Of a stretch of 64,000 bases of DNA, positions 16,082 to 24,236 are shown piece after piece (within the stretch, counting starts at the first letter, position 1; every line of letters starts with the position of its first letter). The notes beneath the pieces were generated by a model that was not told the origin of the DNA, ran no database searches, and saw only the letters and a list, made by a program, of their open reading frames with translations. The translations under genes and the position numbers were made by a program. The stretch comes from Gammaproteobacteria bacterium (GTDB lineage Bacteria > Pseudomonadota > Gammaproteobacteria > Steroidobacterales > Steroidobacteraceae): the NCBI GenBank assembly GCA_021773365.1, contig JAJFKF010000095.1:44511-108510 (forward strand). Direction: 5' to 3'.

Positions 16082-17028
16082 AAGGCATAGCCGCAACAGG
16101 AGCCGTCGTCGTCGCCGGCGTGCTGGTGATGCTCAATTCCGCCTTCGTCATCGATCAGGCCGAGCAGGGCATCATCGTGCAGTTCGGCGAACCCATCGGC
16201 GATGTGATCGACGAGCCGGGGTTGCATTGGCGCGTACCATTCATCCAGGAAGTGCGCCGCTTCGACAATCGACTGCTGGCCTGGAACGGGGACGTCAGCC
16301 AGATTCCCACGCTGGGGCGTGAGTTCGTGCTGGTGGACACGGTGGCGCGCTGGCGCATCGTCGATCCGCTGAAATTCCTGCAGTCGGTGCGTGATGAGTC
16401 AGGCGCCCGCACGCGCCTGGACGACATCATCGACTCGGTGGCGCGCGACATCGTCTCCGGCACGGATCTGGAGGAAATCGTGCGTTCCGCTGACTGGAAG
16501 GTGGACGTGGAAGAGCTTGAGGAACTGGCCAAGGAGGCGCTGGCCCGCGAAGACACCACGCTGGAGAAACCCAAGAAGGGCCGCGCGCGGCTGGAGCAGG
16601 AAATGCTGGCGTCCGCCTCGCGGCTGATGCCGGGCCTGGGCATCGAGCTGATGGATGTGCGTATCAAGCGCATCAACTACATCGACTCGGTGCGCGCGCA
16701 GGTCGAGACGCGCATGATTTCCGAGCGTCAGTCCATCGCCGCGCGCTTCCGCTCGGAGGGGCAGGGCAAGAGCCAGGAGATCCTCGGCAACATGGAGAAG
16801 GAATTGCGCGGCATCCGTTCGGAAGCCGAGCGCAAGGCGCAGGAGATCATCGGTACGGCAGATGCGGAGGCCACCAAGATCTATGGCCGCGCCTTCAACG
16901 CGGATCCGGAGTTCTACGCCTTCTTCAGGACGCTGGAGAGCTACGACGCCATAGGCGAGAACACCACGCTGATGATCGACGCGGACTCGGACTTCTTTAA
17001 ATACCTGCAGTCCACGCGGCGGCGCTAG
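16078..17028 (+). CDS. hflC: FtsH protease modulator HflC
   Basis: 316 aa, partner of HflK in the inner membrane. An N-terminal transmembrane helix (about 4-22, ATGAVVVAGVLVMLNSAFV) is followed by the SPFH domain (DQAEQGIIVQFGEPIG, EPGLHWRVPF) and the conserved long helix with RSEGQGKSQEILG and AEATKIYGRAF. The C-terminus (EFYAFFRTLESYDAI) is typical of HflC. Its ATG overlaps the hflK stop, so the two are translationally coupled. The stop codon overlaps the antisense 3' remnant of a duplicated coiled-coil gene, which may now provide the terminator. Confidence 0.95.
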   Translation: MKGIAATGAVVVAGVLVMLNSAFVIDQAEQGIIVQFGEPIGDVIDEPGLHWRVPFIQEVRRFDNRLLAWNGDVSQIPTLGREFVLVDTVARWRIVDPLKFLQSVRDESGARTRLDDIIDSVARDIVSGTDLEEIVRSADWKVDVEELEELAKEALAREDTTLEKPKKGRARLEQEMLASASRLMPGLGIELMDVRIKRINYIDSVRAQVETRMISERQSIAARFRSEGQGKSQEILGNMEKELRGIRSEAERKAQEIIGTADAEATKIYGRAFNADPEFYAFFRTLESYDAIGENTTLMIDADSDFFKYLQSTRRR

Positions 17029-17078
17029 ACCCAGCCAAAACCCCTCGCCAGCACGCCAAACAGCGCGGTGGCGAGGGC
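17025..17078 (-). pseudogene. 3' remnant of a coiled-coil membrane protein gene
   Basis: On the minus strand this reads ATALFGVLARGFGWV-stop, nearly identical to the last residues of the intact gene at 21842-22243 (AAALFGVLARGFGWI). At DNA level, 17024-17075 and 21841-21892 match over 52 bases with 4 differences. No start or coiled-coil part remains, and an in-frame TGA lies just upstream. It abuts module B as the intact copy abuts module C, implying a segmental duplication. Confidence 0.75.
17042..17077 (+). terminator. Hairpin after hflC, made from the remnant
   Basis: CCCTCGCCA (17042-17050) pairs perfectly with TGGCGAGGG (17069-17077) around an 18-base loop, 14 nt after the hflC stop. 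The intact paralogous sequence near 21859-21894 cannot pair this way. There is no U-tract, so this could be a weak terminator or a 3'-end stabiliser. Confidence 0.45.
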
Positions 17079-17190
17079 TCGTCAACGGATGGGCATTCAA
17101 TACTGGACACGCCAGCCGGGGCCAAACCTCATCTGCACTGTTGTTCCGGGCTGAAATTCCCTGCCGTGGCGCAGCGGGCCATTACACGCT

Positions 17191-17216
17191 GGTCTTCAGC
17201 GGCCGAGCGTGCCATC
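17191..17216 (+). promoter_or_regulatory. Possible promoter of module B sigma gene
   Basis: GGTCTTCA (17191-17198), a 14-nt spacer, then CATC (17213-17216) followed by TTGA, resembles the module C promoter (GGTTTCGC, 15 nt, CATC). The ATG follows 8 nt after CATC, so the mRNA would be nearly leaderless. Confidence 0.35.
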
Positions 17217-17224
17217 TTGATTGC

Positions 17225-17722
17225 ATGGATCGTCTGGGATCACCGCTGCGTCGCCTCATCAAGCGTCTGCGCCGCCAGGGCAGCAGTGCGCACGATGCCG
17301 AGGACCTGATCCAGGAAGCCTTCCTGCGCATGCAGGTGTACTGCAGCGAGGGTGGCGAGGTGCGCGAACCCGAGGCGTTTCTCGCGCGTACCGCGCGGCG
17401 GCTGTCCATCAATGCCCTGCGTGACCGGCATGGCGACCTGTACGTGGATGAGCCGGTCGAGGCGCTGTCACTGGTGGACCTGAGTTCGGCGCCCGAAGAG
17501 ATGATGGCGGCCGATGACTGCCTGCGCAGCATGACCGCGGCGCTGGAGGCGGTCAGCCCGCGTACCTGCGAGGTCTTCTTTCTGCACCGGGTGGATGGGT
17601 TGAGCTACGCGCAGATCGCACGGCGCATGGCCATCAGCGTCAGTGCCATCGAGAAACATATTGCGCGCGCGGTGGCGGCATTGTCGGAGCCGGAAGTGAC
17701 CGACCGGGTGATGGGCAAATGA
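17225..17722 (+). CDS. FecI-type ECF sigma factor, module B
   Basis: 165 aa. Region 2: SSAHDAEDLIQEAFLRMQVY and AFLARTARRLSINALRDR. Region 4: VSPRTCEVFFLHRVDGLSYAQIARRMAISVSAIEKHIARAV. The start at 17225 (MDRLGSPLRRL) aligns with the module C sigma start; an upstream in-frame ATG at 17141 would lie before the putative promoter. The protein is clearly a sister of the module C sigma, sharing DLIQEAFLR, FLARTAR, HRVDG and EKHIARAV. It overlaps fecR by 4 nt. Predicted to serve the downstream receptor. Confidence 0.88.
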   Translation: MDRLGSPLRRLIKRLRRQGSSAHDAEDLIQEAFLRMQVYCSEGGEVREPEAFLARTARRLSINALRDRHGDLYVDEPVEALSLVDLSSAPEEMMAADDCLRSMTAALEAVSPRTCEVFFLHRVDGLSYAQIARRMAISVSAIEKHIARAVAALSEPEVTDRVMGK

Positions 17723-18756
17723 ATTCGGCAGATCCAGTGGCCAGGGACAAGCTGACGCGCGGTGTGAGAACCGATGCCGCCGCCTGGCTGGCGCGGCTGC
17801 ACGGGCCCAACCGCAACGCGCAAACCGAGCGCGGCTTCCGGCGCTGGCTGCAGGCCGACGGCGCCCATGCCGCCGCCTTCGAGATGGTCACCGAGGTCTG
17901 GGACAAGGCTGGCCGGATCCGGCGGCCGGCATACTCCGCCCTCGCCCCCGCAGTGGGCCGTACTCGTTTCGGCTTCGCCATGGCCGGTGCCGCGATGGTT
18001 GCCTGCACGGTGCTGGTGAGTGTGCTGGTGACCATGCAGCTGCTGCGCAAGGACGTCACCAGCACCGGCGTCGGCGAGCAGCGCATCATCACGCTGGATG
18101 ACGGCAGTCGGATGTTCCTCAACACCGCCACGCGCATCGACGTGCGCTACGACTCGCACGAGCGTCGCGTGCTGCTCTTGGAGGGAGAAGCCCTGTTCGA
18201 AGTTGCACGGGAGCCGTCGCGTCCATTCGTGGTGGACGCCGGCGAGCGGCAGGTGCTGGCGCTGGGCACATCATTCCTGGTCCGGCGCAGCGATGCGGTG
18301 CTGGCAGTTACGCTGGTCGACGGTTCCATCGAGGTTGCGCCTGTCGGGCAGTCAGTCGCTGCCGACGCGGCATCCGCGGCAGCGGGAGAGGGCCGGCGGA
18401 TCTCCGTTCCCGGTCAGCGGTTGACCTTCGCTGTCGGCCAGGCCGTCGACCAGGCGCCGCAGCTCGACAGCCCGTCGCTGGAGAAAATTACCGCCTGGCG
18501 TCAGGGTCAGGTGGCCTTCGACGATGTGCCGCTTGCCGATGCCGTGGCGGAAATGAACCGCTACAGCAAGGTCAGACTGGAGCTGCAGGATCCGCAGGCC
18601 ACCGACATTCGTATCAGCGGCATATTCCGGGCCGGAGATGCGGCCAACTTCGCCCGCGCCCTCGCTGCCACCTATGAGCTGCGTGTCACTGCCGGCGGCA
18701 AGAGAATTGTGCTGGACACCGCGCCACAGGCGTCGGCGCCGCCCGAACAGTTCTGA
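17719..18756 (+). CDS. FecR-type anti-sigma/sensor, module B
   Basis: 345 aa. DUF4880-like N-terminus (AAAWLARLHGP ... FRRWLQADGAHAAAFEMVTE), transmembrane helix near 89-110 (FAMAGAAMVACTVLVSVLV), periplasmic FecR domain (ITLDDGSRMFLNTATRIDVRY, LALGTSFLVRR), and a DUF4974-like C-terminus (EMNRYSKVRLELQD, ISGIFRAGDAANFARALA). It starts at ATGA overlapping the sigma stop. N-terminal and C-terminal motifs closely match the module C FecR, consistent with duplication. Confidence 0.9.
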   Translation: MNSADPVARDKLTRGVRTDAAAWLARLHGPNRNAQTERGFRRWLQADGAHAAAFEMVTEVWDKAGRIRRPAYSALAPAVGRTRFGFAMAGAAMVACTVLVSVLVTMQLLRKDVTSTGVGEQRIITLDDGSRMFLNTATRIDVRYDSHERRVLLLEGEALFEVAREPSRPFVVDAGERQVLALGTSFLVRRSDAVLAVTLVDGSIEVAPVGQSVAADAASAAAGEGRRISVPGQRLTFAVGQAVDQAPQLDSPSLEKITAWRQGQVAFDDVPLADAVAEMNRYSKVRLELQDPQATDIRISGIFRAGDAANFARALAATYELRVTAGGKRIVLDTAPQASAPPEQF

Positions 18757-18887
18757 TTTATTTCGCAGCCTGCCGTCATTTTCGATAGTGCTGCCGGTGC
18801 CGGTGAGGTATTGCGCTATGCCGCGTGTCTGTCCCTCTGGGAGCCATTCATATCACAAGAGCGACGGACCGCCGATGAGGGGACAGC

Positions 18888-21713
18888 ATGCTTAATCGTT
18901 CCGGTCAGTTATCCGTTCCGGTATTTGTCCGGATGGCGGTCATGGCAATCATTGCCGCGGTCTGCCTGGCGCCACGCGCCGAGGCGCAGACCACCGCCCG
19001 CTTCAACATTCCGGCGCAATCGCTGGCTGAGTCGCTGCGCGCGGTGGGCAGTCAGACCAATATCAACATTTTGTTTGACCCGCCGATGGTCGTTGGCCGT
19101 AACGCTCCGGCACTGCAGGCACAGCTGACTGCGGGCGAGGCGCTGGCCCGCATTCTGGCCGGCAGCGGTATAACCCACCAGTTTCTGAACGAATCAACAG
19201 TCGTTCTCGCCCTGCCGGAAAGTGGTGAACAGGGACAGTCCTCTGTTGATGTCGATGTCGTCGGTGCTTCGCGGCATGGCAGCACGGGTGCGGTCGCGAC
19301 CGCCGGTATGAGCGCGGTGCGGCTGGTCCAGGTGGAGCGGGAGGTTGCCGATTCCGAGGCGATGCAAGGCAGCAACGCCGGTGCACCCGATCGGCAGGAT
19401 GCGGCTACCTCGAGTTCCACGGAGCTTGTGGTGACGGGCAGTCATCTGCGCGGAGTAAAGGAGCTGGCGGTACCGTCGATCAGCATCACCCGCGAACAGA
19501 TTGAGCGCACCGGCCATGCCACCACGCAGGATGTGTTCGAAAGCCTGCCGCAGAATTTCGCGGAGGTCAGTTCCGATGGTTTGCTGGGCCACGGCGGTTC
19601 CGATGTCGCCGGACTGAATCGCGACCGCGCCGCGGGCGTGGACCTGCGCGGGCTGGGCGCCGGGTCGACCCTGACATTGCTCAACGGCAGCCGTCGCGCG
19701 GGCAGCATCAATGGACAGATCGTCGATGTGTCGATCATTCCGCTGTCGGTGATCGAGCGCATCGATGTCGTTACCGGCGGCAGATCGGCGGCGTATGGTT
19801 CCGATGCCGTGGCCGGCGTGGTGAACCTGGTGACGCGGCGCGATTTCAGCGGCATCGAGAGTCAGGCGTACTACGGTGCCTCGGAGCGTGGCGGGGAACA
19901 TTTGCAGTTCAGCGCCATCACCGGTGCGGACTTCGGCCGTGGCGGCTTTGTTGCAGCCTATGACTACTCGCGCAACCGGGTGCTGGACCTGCTCGATACG
20001 CCGCTGGCGGCAGTGCCGCGACCCGATGGCGTCGTGCCCTTGCTGGTGGACCTGCGGCCCGAAAGCAGCCGTCATTCCGCATTCCTGTCGGGCCGGTATT
20101 CCCTCGGCGATCGCGTGGAGCTGTTCGGCGACCTGCTGTATTCCACCCGCGAGCTGGAGGCGGGCACGCGCGATCTGTGGCCGGGCGCCGTCGATGAGAG
20201 TTTCAGCCTGACCCGCAACGACAGTGACCAGTACAGTCTGTCGGCAGGAGCGAGTGTGGGTCTTGCCAGCGACTGGGCGCTGAACCTCAAGGCCGACTAC
20301 AGCGTGGCTGACACCGAGGGTGCGTCCGAGTCGGTGTTTGATCTTGGTTTATTCGTCTTCGTCTCGGATGACGTGTTCAATACCAGGACCACCAACAACG
20401 CTTTTTCCGTCGTAGCCGACGGCCCCTTGTTCGCCATCGCCGGCGATACCGCGCAACTGGCGGTGGGCGCGGAGATACGCCGCGAGGACATGGACCGCTT
20501 CAACTCCATTGGCGGCGTACCCATCGACCGGTTCATCGTTGACCGCGAGCGGGAGATCACCTCGGCGTTCGCCGAGCTGTCCGTCCCCCTGTTTGTCGAC
20601 AACGCGCAGCGTGTCGAGCTCTCGCTGGCCGGGCGCTATGATGACTACAGCGATTTTGGCGATACCTTTAATCCTCAGGTCGGGCTGATCTGGTCGACGG
20701 GCGAGAATCTGACCCTGCGCGGGGCCTACTCCACCGCCTTTCGCGCGCCCGCCCTGACTGAGCTGGGATCGCTGAGCCGGGTGCTGATCACCAGCGTGCA
20801 GGATCCGATGACCGGCGGGCAGTCTCCGCTGCTGCAGTGGCAGGGTCCGAACGAGGGCTTGGTGCCGGAGGAAGCCAGCACCTGGAGCGTGGGGTTTGAC
20901 TACGAGCCGGTCTTTGCCCCCGGGGCGCGGGTATCGTTCTCGTATTTCGAGGTTGAATACGAAGATCGGATCGCCGTGCCGGCCTTCGCCGATGTCGATC
21001 AGGCGCTGGTGTTGCAGCGCCAGGAGCGCTATCTGGACCTGGTCACGCGTAACCCCGGCGCCGCGCTCGTGCAAATCATTCTCGACAGCGATGCCGATGG
21101 GGCCATCGCCAACTTCACCGGCACGGCATACAACCCGGCCACGGACAATATTCTGGATGTGTTTCCCGGGCTGGTCGTGTTCGACAACCGCAGCGGCAAT
21201 ATTGCGATCGAGAATGTGCGGGGTATGGATCTGGGATTCACCACCCGCCACCAGATGCCGTCGGGCCGGCTGGACCTGGGTTTCAATGCCACTTACACGC
21301 TTGAGCATGACCGTTCGGTTACCAGCGCCAGTCCGGCGTTTGCACTGCTGAACGAGCCGGGCAAGCCGGTCGACTTCCGCTTGCGCGGCAATGCCGGCTG
21401 GACCGGTGCGCATACCGGCATATACCTCTACGTCAACTACGTCGACGGCTACAGGGATCCGACCCTGGGTTCGGGTGGCGCAGGCGCAGCGGTGAGTTCA
21501 TGGACGACGGTCAACCTGACAACCCGCTTTGACAGCGCCGGCCTCGGCCGCCTTGGTCCGCTGGGCGATTTCTCCGTCGCGCTCAGCGTGGACAATCTGT
21601 TCGACAGGGACCCGCCGCGGGTGAGTAGCAGCGACTATGGTCTGCTGTTTGACTCTGCCAATGCCAGCGCTTTGGGACGCTACATGTCGCTGCGGCTGTC
21701 GAAACGGTGGTAG
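18888..21713 (+). CDS. STN-type TonB-dependent receptor, module B (esterase-type clade)
   Basis: 941 aa. Signal peptide to about residue 33 (ending APRAEA); STN domain about 35-105 with FNIPAQSLAESLRAVGSQTN and ILFDPPMVVGRNAPALQAQL, which is strikingly like the STN of receptor C. The linker contains VRLVQV; the TonB-box-like ELVVTGSHLRG follows; then plug (LPQNFAEVSS, GVDLRGLG, SDAVAGVVNLVTRRDF) and barrel ending DPPRVSS...NASALGR and Trp. The barrel half therefore belongs with A, E and G while the STN belongs with C. It has no intact accessory gene, only a short secretion-signal-like stub 5 nt downstream. Ligand unknown. Confidence 0.92.
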   Translation: MLNRSGQLSVPVFVRMAVMAIIAAVCLAPRAEAQTTARFNIPAQSLAESLRAVGSQTNINILFDPPMVVGRNAPALQAQLTAGEALARILAGSGITHQFLNESTVVLALPESGEQGQSSVDVDVVGASRHGSTGAVATAGMSAVRLVQVEREVADSEAMQGSNAGAPDRQDAATSSSTELVVTGSHLRGVKELAVPSISITREQIERTGHATTQDVFESLPQNFAEVSSDGLLGHGGSDVAGLNRDRAAGVDLRGLGAGSTLTLLNGSRRAGSINGQIVDVSIIPLSVIERIDVVTGGRSAAYGSDAVAGVVNLVTRRDFSGIESQAYYGASERGGEHLQFSAITGADFGRGGFVAAYDYSRNRVLDLLDTPLAAVPRPDGVVPLLVDLRPESSRHSAFLSGRYSLGDRVELFGDLLYSTRELEAGTRDLWPGAVDESFSLTRNDSDQYSLSAGASVGLASDWALNLKADYSVADTEGASESVFDLGLFVFVSDDVFNTRTTNNAFSVVADGPLFAIAGDTAQLAVGAEIRREDMDRFNSIGGVPIDRFIVDREREITSAFAELSVPLFVDNAQRVELSLAGRYDDYSDFGDTFNPQVGLIWSTGENLTLRGAYSTAFRAPALTELGSLSRVLITSVQDPMTGGQSPLLQWQGPNEGLVPEEASTWSVGFDYEPVFAPGARVSFSYFEVEYEDRIAVPAFADVDQALVLQRQERYLDLVTRNPGAALVQIILDSDADGAIANFTGTAYNPATDNILDVFPGLVVFDNRSGNIAIENVRGMDLGFTTRHQMPSGRLDLGFNATYTLEHDRSVTSASPAFALLNEPGKPVDFRLRGNAGWTGAHTGIYLYVNYVDGYRDPTLGSGGAGAAVSSWTTVNLTTRFDSAGLGRLGPLGDFSVALSVDNLFDRDPPRVSSSDYGLLFDSANASALGRYMSLRLSKRW

Positions 21714-21718
21714 TCATC

Positions 21719-21769
21719 GTGCCCCGTCTGATCGCGTTGGCCGTGCTGACAATAGCGGCGGCGGTGTGA
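21719..21769 (+). pseudogene. Possible decayed accessory gene (signal-peptide stub)
   Basis: A GTG five bases after the receptor stop opens a 16-codon frame VPRLIALAVLTIAAAV ending in TGA. A basic start plus a hydrophobic core at the exact place where other modules have a coupled secreted accessory gene suggests a truncated remnant. It is too short to prove. Confidence 0.3.
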
Positions 21770-21841
21770 TCGGGGTTTTCAATACCACCAGCGCCTTGAA
21801 GGGCGAGGATAACTATCGCTCGTTTCATGAGGTAACGCGGG

Positions 21842-22243
21842 CTAGATCCAGCCAAAACCCCGCGCCAGCACGCCGAACAGCGCGGCGGCGAGCGCGATGT
21901 ACAGGCCGAAAGCCCAGGTCTTCGCGGAGGCGATGGCGTCCTTGACCTCATCGATGCGTCCCGTGAGTGTATCCTTGACCTCATCGATGCGTCCCGTGAG
22001 TGTATCCCTGACCTCATCAATGCGTCCCGTGAGCGCACCCTTGACGTCGTCAATACGTTCTGTGAGCGTGTCTCTGACGAGATCCACTTTCTCGTTCAGT
22101 CGGTCGACCTTCGTATCCAGCCGCCGTATGTCTCCCTTGATCTCGGTGACATCCGACTGGATGTGCTCGACGTGGGCTTCGAGTCTGGCGGCGCGTTCTT
22201 CCATCAGTTGCTCCGGTTCGATGTGTACTGCGGGCAGGCCCAT
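21842..22243 (-). CDS. Coiled-coil protein with C-terminal membrane anchor
   Basis: 133 aa of unknown function. The N-terminal region (IEPEQLMEERAARLEAHVEHIQ) leads into a long charged coiled coil (DVTEIKGDIRRLDTKVDRL) and then about four 11-residue repeats of the type TGRIDEVKDTL. The C-terminus has one transmembrane helix (WAFGLYIALAAALFGVLA). Such proteins occur as small tail-anchored coiled coils, often of the DUF1640-like kind. It is antisense to the flanking modules and sits just before module C. Its 3' end is duplicated as a remnant after hflC, before module B. Confidence 0.7.
   Translation of the reverse strand: MGLPAVHIEPEQLMEERAARLEAHVEHIQSDVTEIKGDIRRLDTKVDRLNEKVDLVRDTLTERIDDVKGALTGRIDEVRDTLTGRIDEVKDTLTGRIDEVKDAIASAKTWAFGLYIALAAALFGVLARGFGWI
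21941..22072. repeat. Four tandem 33-bp repeats inside the coiled-coil gene
   Basis: Units begin at 21941, 21974, 22007 and 22040 with an exact 33-bp period, and a degenerate fifth begins at 22073. Each contains a CATCGATGCGTCCCGTGAG-like core and encodes one 11-residue (hendecad) coiled-coil repeat. The first units are almost identical, so recent expansion and copy-number variation are likely. Confidence 0.85.
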
Positions 22244-22611
22244 GGTCTGGAATCCTTGCTTCAGGGCGTGACGTCAATGATGACTATATCCTACGTCATC
22301 TTTTTGTAATGATCAAGCCCTGCCACCCGGCAGCTGCGCCAGCAGGTGATGGAGAACTTACCGGTTTGTGGATGCAATGGAGGCCTTGATGGCCGCAATG
22401 TCATGCCGCATTTACAGCCATACTCATGATCCGGCGCGCATCCGCATCGAAGATGCCGCTGCAGTGGCGCGAAACCTGCGCCATGCCGCGCAAACCGTAA
22501 GACGGACGAGGGCGTTCAATCCTCACCTGCTGCCCCCCGCCGGTCCCGGATCGGGCGAAATACCGCTCAATACCTGGTTTCGCTGCACCACTTCGTGTCA
22601 TCTTTAGCCAT
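22244..22611 (+). other. 368-bp gene-free region upstream of module C
   Basis: No convincing gene. An open frame at 22368-22607 has no ribosome-binding site, family resemblance or membrane/secretion signal, and would run through the sigma promoter. The 3' end carries the promoter-like GGTTTCGC/CATC pair of the module C sigma gene; the promoter of the divergent coiled-coil gene should lie near 22250-22310, an AT-richer stretch. Confidence 0.5.
22576..22602 (+). promoter_or_regulatory. Putative FecI-type promoter of module C sigma gene
   Basis: GGTTTCGC (22576-22583), a 15-nt spacer, CATC (22599-22602), then TTTA. The same layout as the module D promoters. The sigma ATG is 9 nt after CATC, which would give a leaderless or nearly leaderless transcript. 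Confidence 0.5.
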
Positions 22612-23103
22612 ATGGAACGGGTCAAACAGAGCATGCGTCAACTGCGCGACCTGCTGCGCGGGCAGGGGCGCTCGCGCGAGGATGCCGATGACCTGATCCA
22701 GGAGGCCTTTCTGCGCCTGCACGTGTTCTGCCAGTCCGAGGAAGTAAGAAACGAGGATGCCTTTCTCGCGCGCACCGCGCGCAATCTCTCGGTCGATCTG
22801 CATCGCAGGGAGCACCGCGCACTCTATGTCCAGGAGCGGCCGGAGGAGCTCGGCCTGGTGGATCTGCGCCCCACGCCTGATGAGGATTTGGCGACGCGGC
22901 AACGTCTGAACAGGGTAGGGACCATTCTCGATGCGCTGAGTCCGCGCACCCGGGAAATTTTCCTGATGCACCGCGTGGACGGACACGGCTGTGCCAACAT
23001 CGCCACGCAGTTCGGCATCAGCGTGAGCGCGGTGGAGAAACATATTGCACGCGCCGTGCTGGCGCTGATGGATGCGGTGAACCGCACTGAAGATCACACA
23101 TGA
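22612..23103 (+). CDS. FecI-type ECF sigma factor, module C
   Basis: 163 aa. Region 2: REDADDLIQEAFLRLHVF and AFLARTARNLSVDLHRRE. Region 4: LSPRTREIFLMHRVDGHGCANIATQFGISVSAVEKHIARAVLAL. It is sister to the module B sigma. The start ATG 22612 has no Shine-Dalgarno sequence and lies right behind the putative promoter, so leaderless initiation is likely. Overlaps fecR by 4 nt. Expected to activate its own operon and the receptor at 24237. Confidence 0.88.
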   Translation: MERVKQSMRQLRDLLRGQGRSREDADDLIQEAFLRLHVFCQSEEVRNEDAFLARTARNLSVDLHRREHRALYVQERPEELGLVDLRPTPDEDLATRQRLNRVGTILDALSPRTREIFLMHRVDGHGCANIATQFGISVSAVEKHIARAVLALMDAVNRTEDHT

Positions 23104-24092
23104 AAACCGGTAACGCCTCAACACAAGTAGATCCCTCGCCGACAGTACGTGCGGAAGCCGCTGCGTGGGTCGCGCGTCTGCACAGTTCGGGGCGTTCCCG
23201 CACGCTGGAAGCCGCGTTGCGACGCTGGCTGCAGGCCGATGCCGCCCATGCGCAGGCCTTTGAGATCGCGACGGAGGCCTGGGAGATCGGTGGCAGCGTG
23301 CCGCGCGGCGCCTTGCCGCGCCTGGGGCGCTACCGGCAAGCGCCGCGCCGCCGCGCACCGGCGCGCATGGCCTGGGCCGCAGCTGCGGCTGTTGCGGTCA
23401 TGGCCGTCGGCGCGACGTTGCACTTCTCTTCATTGAATTCGGCGGTAACCACTGCCGTTGGTGAGCAGCGCTCGCTGACCCTGGACGACGGTTCACGAAT
23501 TTTTCTCAACACTGACACCCGCCTGTTTGTCGAGTATGACGACGCCCGTCGGCACGTGCGCCTGGTGAGCGGCGAAGCATTGTTCGATGTCGCGCGCGAC
23601 GCAGGGCGGCCGTTCAGCGTTGGCGCAGCCGACAAGGAAGTCGTTGCGCTCGGAACCGCCTTCCTGGTGCGCAACGACGCCCGCGGTCTCGCTGTTACCC
23701 TGGTCGAGGGCAAGGTTCAGGTCGCCTCATCGTCCGCCACGCCCGGCGCGCCGAGCGCACAAACGCTTGTCCCCGGCCAGCGAATCACATTCAGCAACGA
23801 CGGTCCGGCCCAGGCGCTGCCCGCACTGGACGAACCCCCGCTGGAGCGCGTCACCGCCTGGCGTCGTGGCGAAGTCGTCCTCGATAAAACCCGCCTTGCC
23901 GATGCCGTGGCGGAAATGAATCGCTACAGCGAGAAGCAACTGATCATCGAAAATGTTCGTACGGCGGACATCCCCGTCAGCGGTATCTTTCGCGCCGGCG
24001 ACTCCGCGCGCTTCGCCCGCGCCGTCGCTGAAACCTACGCCCTGCAAGTGCGCGACGATCCGCGCCACATCGTCCTGACCGGCACTCCATGA
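23100..24092 (+). CDS. FecR-type anti-sigma/sensor, module C
   Basis: 330 aa. DUF4880-like N-terminus (AAAWVARLHSSGRS ... LRRWLQADAAHAQAFEIATEAW), transmembrane helix near 92-110 (MAWAAAAAVAVMAVGATLHF), FecR domain (LTLDDGSRIFLNTDTRLFVEY, VALGTAFLVRN), C-terminal DUF4974-like domain (EMNRYSEKQLIIEN, VSGIFRAGDSARFARAVA). It overlaps the sigma stop by 4 nt. Similar to module B FecR along its whole length. Confidence 0.9.
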   Translation: MKTGNASTQVDPSPTVRAEAAAWVARLHSSGRSRTLEAALRRWLQADAAHAQAFEIATEAWEIGGSVPRGALPRLGRYRQAPRRRAPARMAWAAAAAVAVMAVGATLHFSSLNSAVTTAVGEQRSLTLDDGSRIFLNTDTRLFVEYDDARRHVRLVSGEALFDVARDAGRPFSVGAADKEVVALGTAFLVRNDARGLAVTLVEGKVQVASSSATPGAPSAQTLVPGQRITFSNDGPAQALPALDEPPLERVTAWRRGEVVLDKTRLADAVAEMNRYSEKQLIIENVRTADIPVSGIFRAGDSARFARAVAETYALQVRDDPRHIVLTGTP

Positions 24093-24236
24093 TGAGTCGC
24101 CCGCGGCGTTATTGAACAACGCCCGCCCTGACAGGCCCGTGCTGACAGGCCAGTCCTGACAGGTGAGGATTCCCCCAGTTCGTTACGTCAGACTCATAGG
24201 GCCTGCTTTCCAGGCACGAACCGATCAGGGAACTTT

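Noticed and set aside
21941..22072. CRISPR-like direct repeats
   Set aside because: The units are contiguous 33-bp tandem repeats without unique spacers and lie in frame inside a coding region.
22368..22607. 79-codon open frame upstream of the module C sigma gene
   Set aside because: No ribosome-binding site, no recognisable domain, and it crosses the putative sigma promoter.
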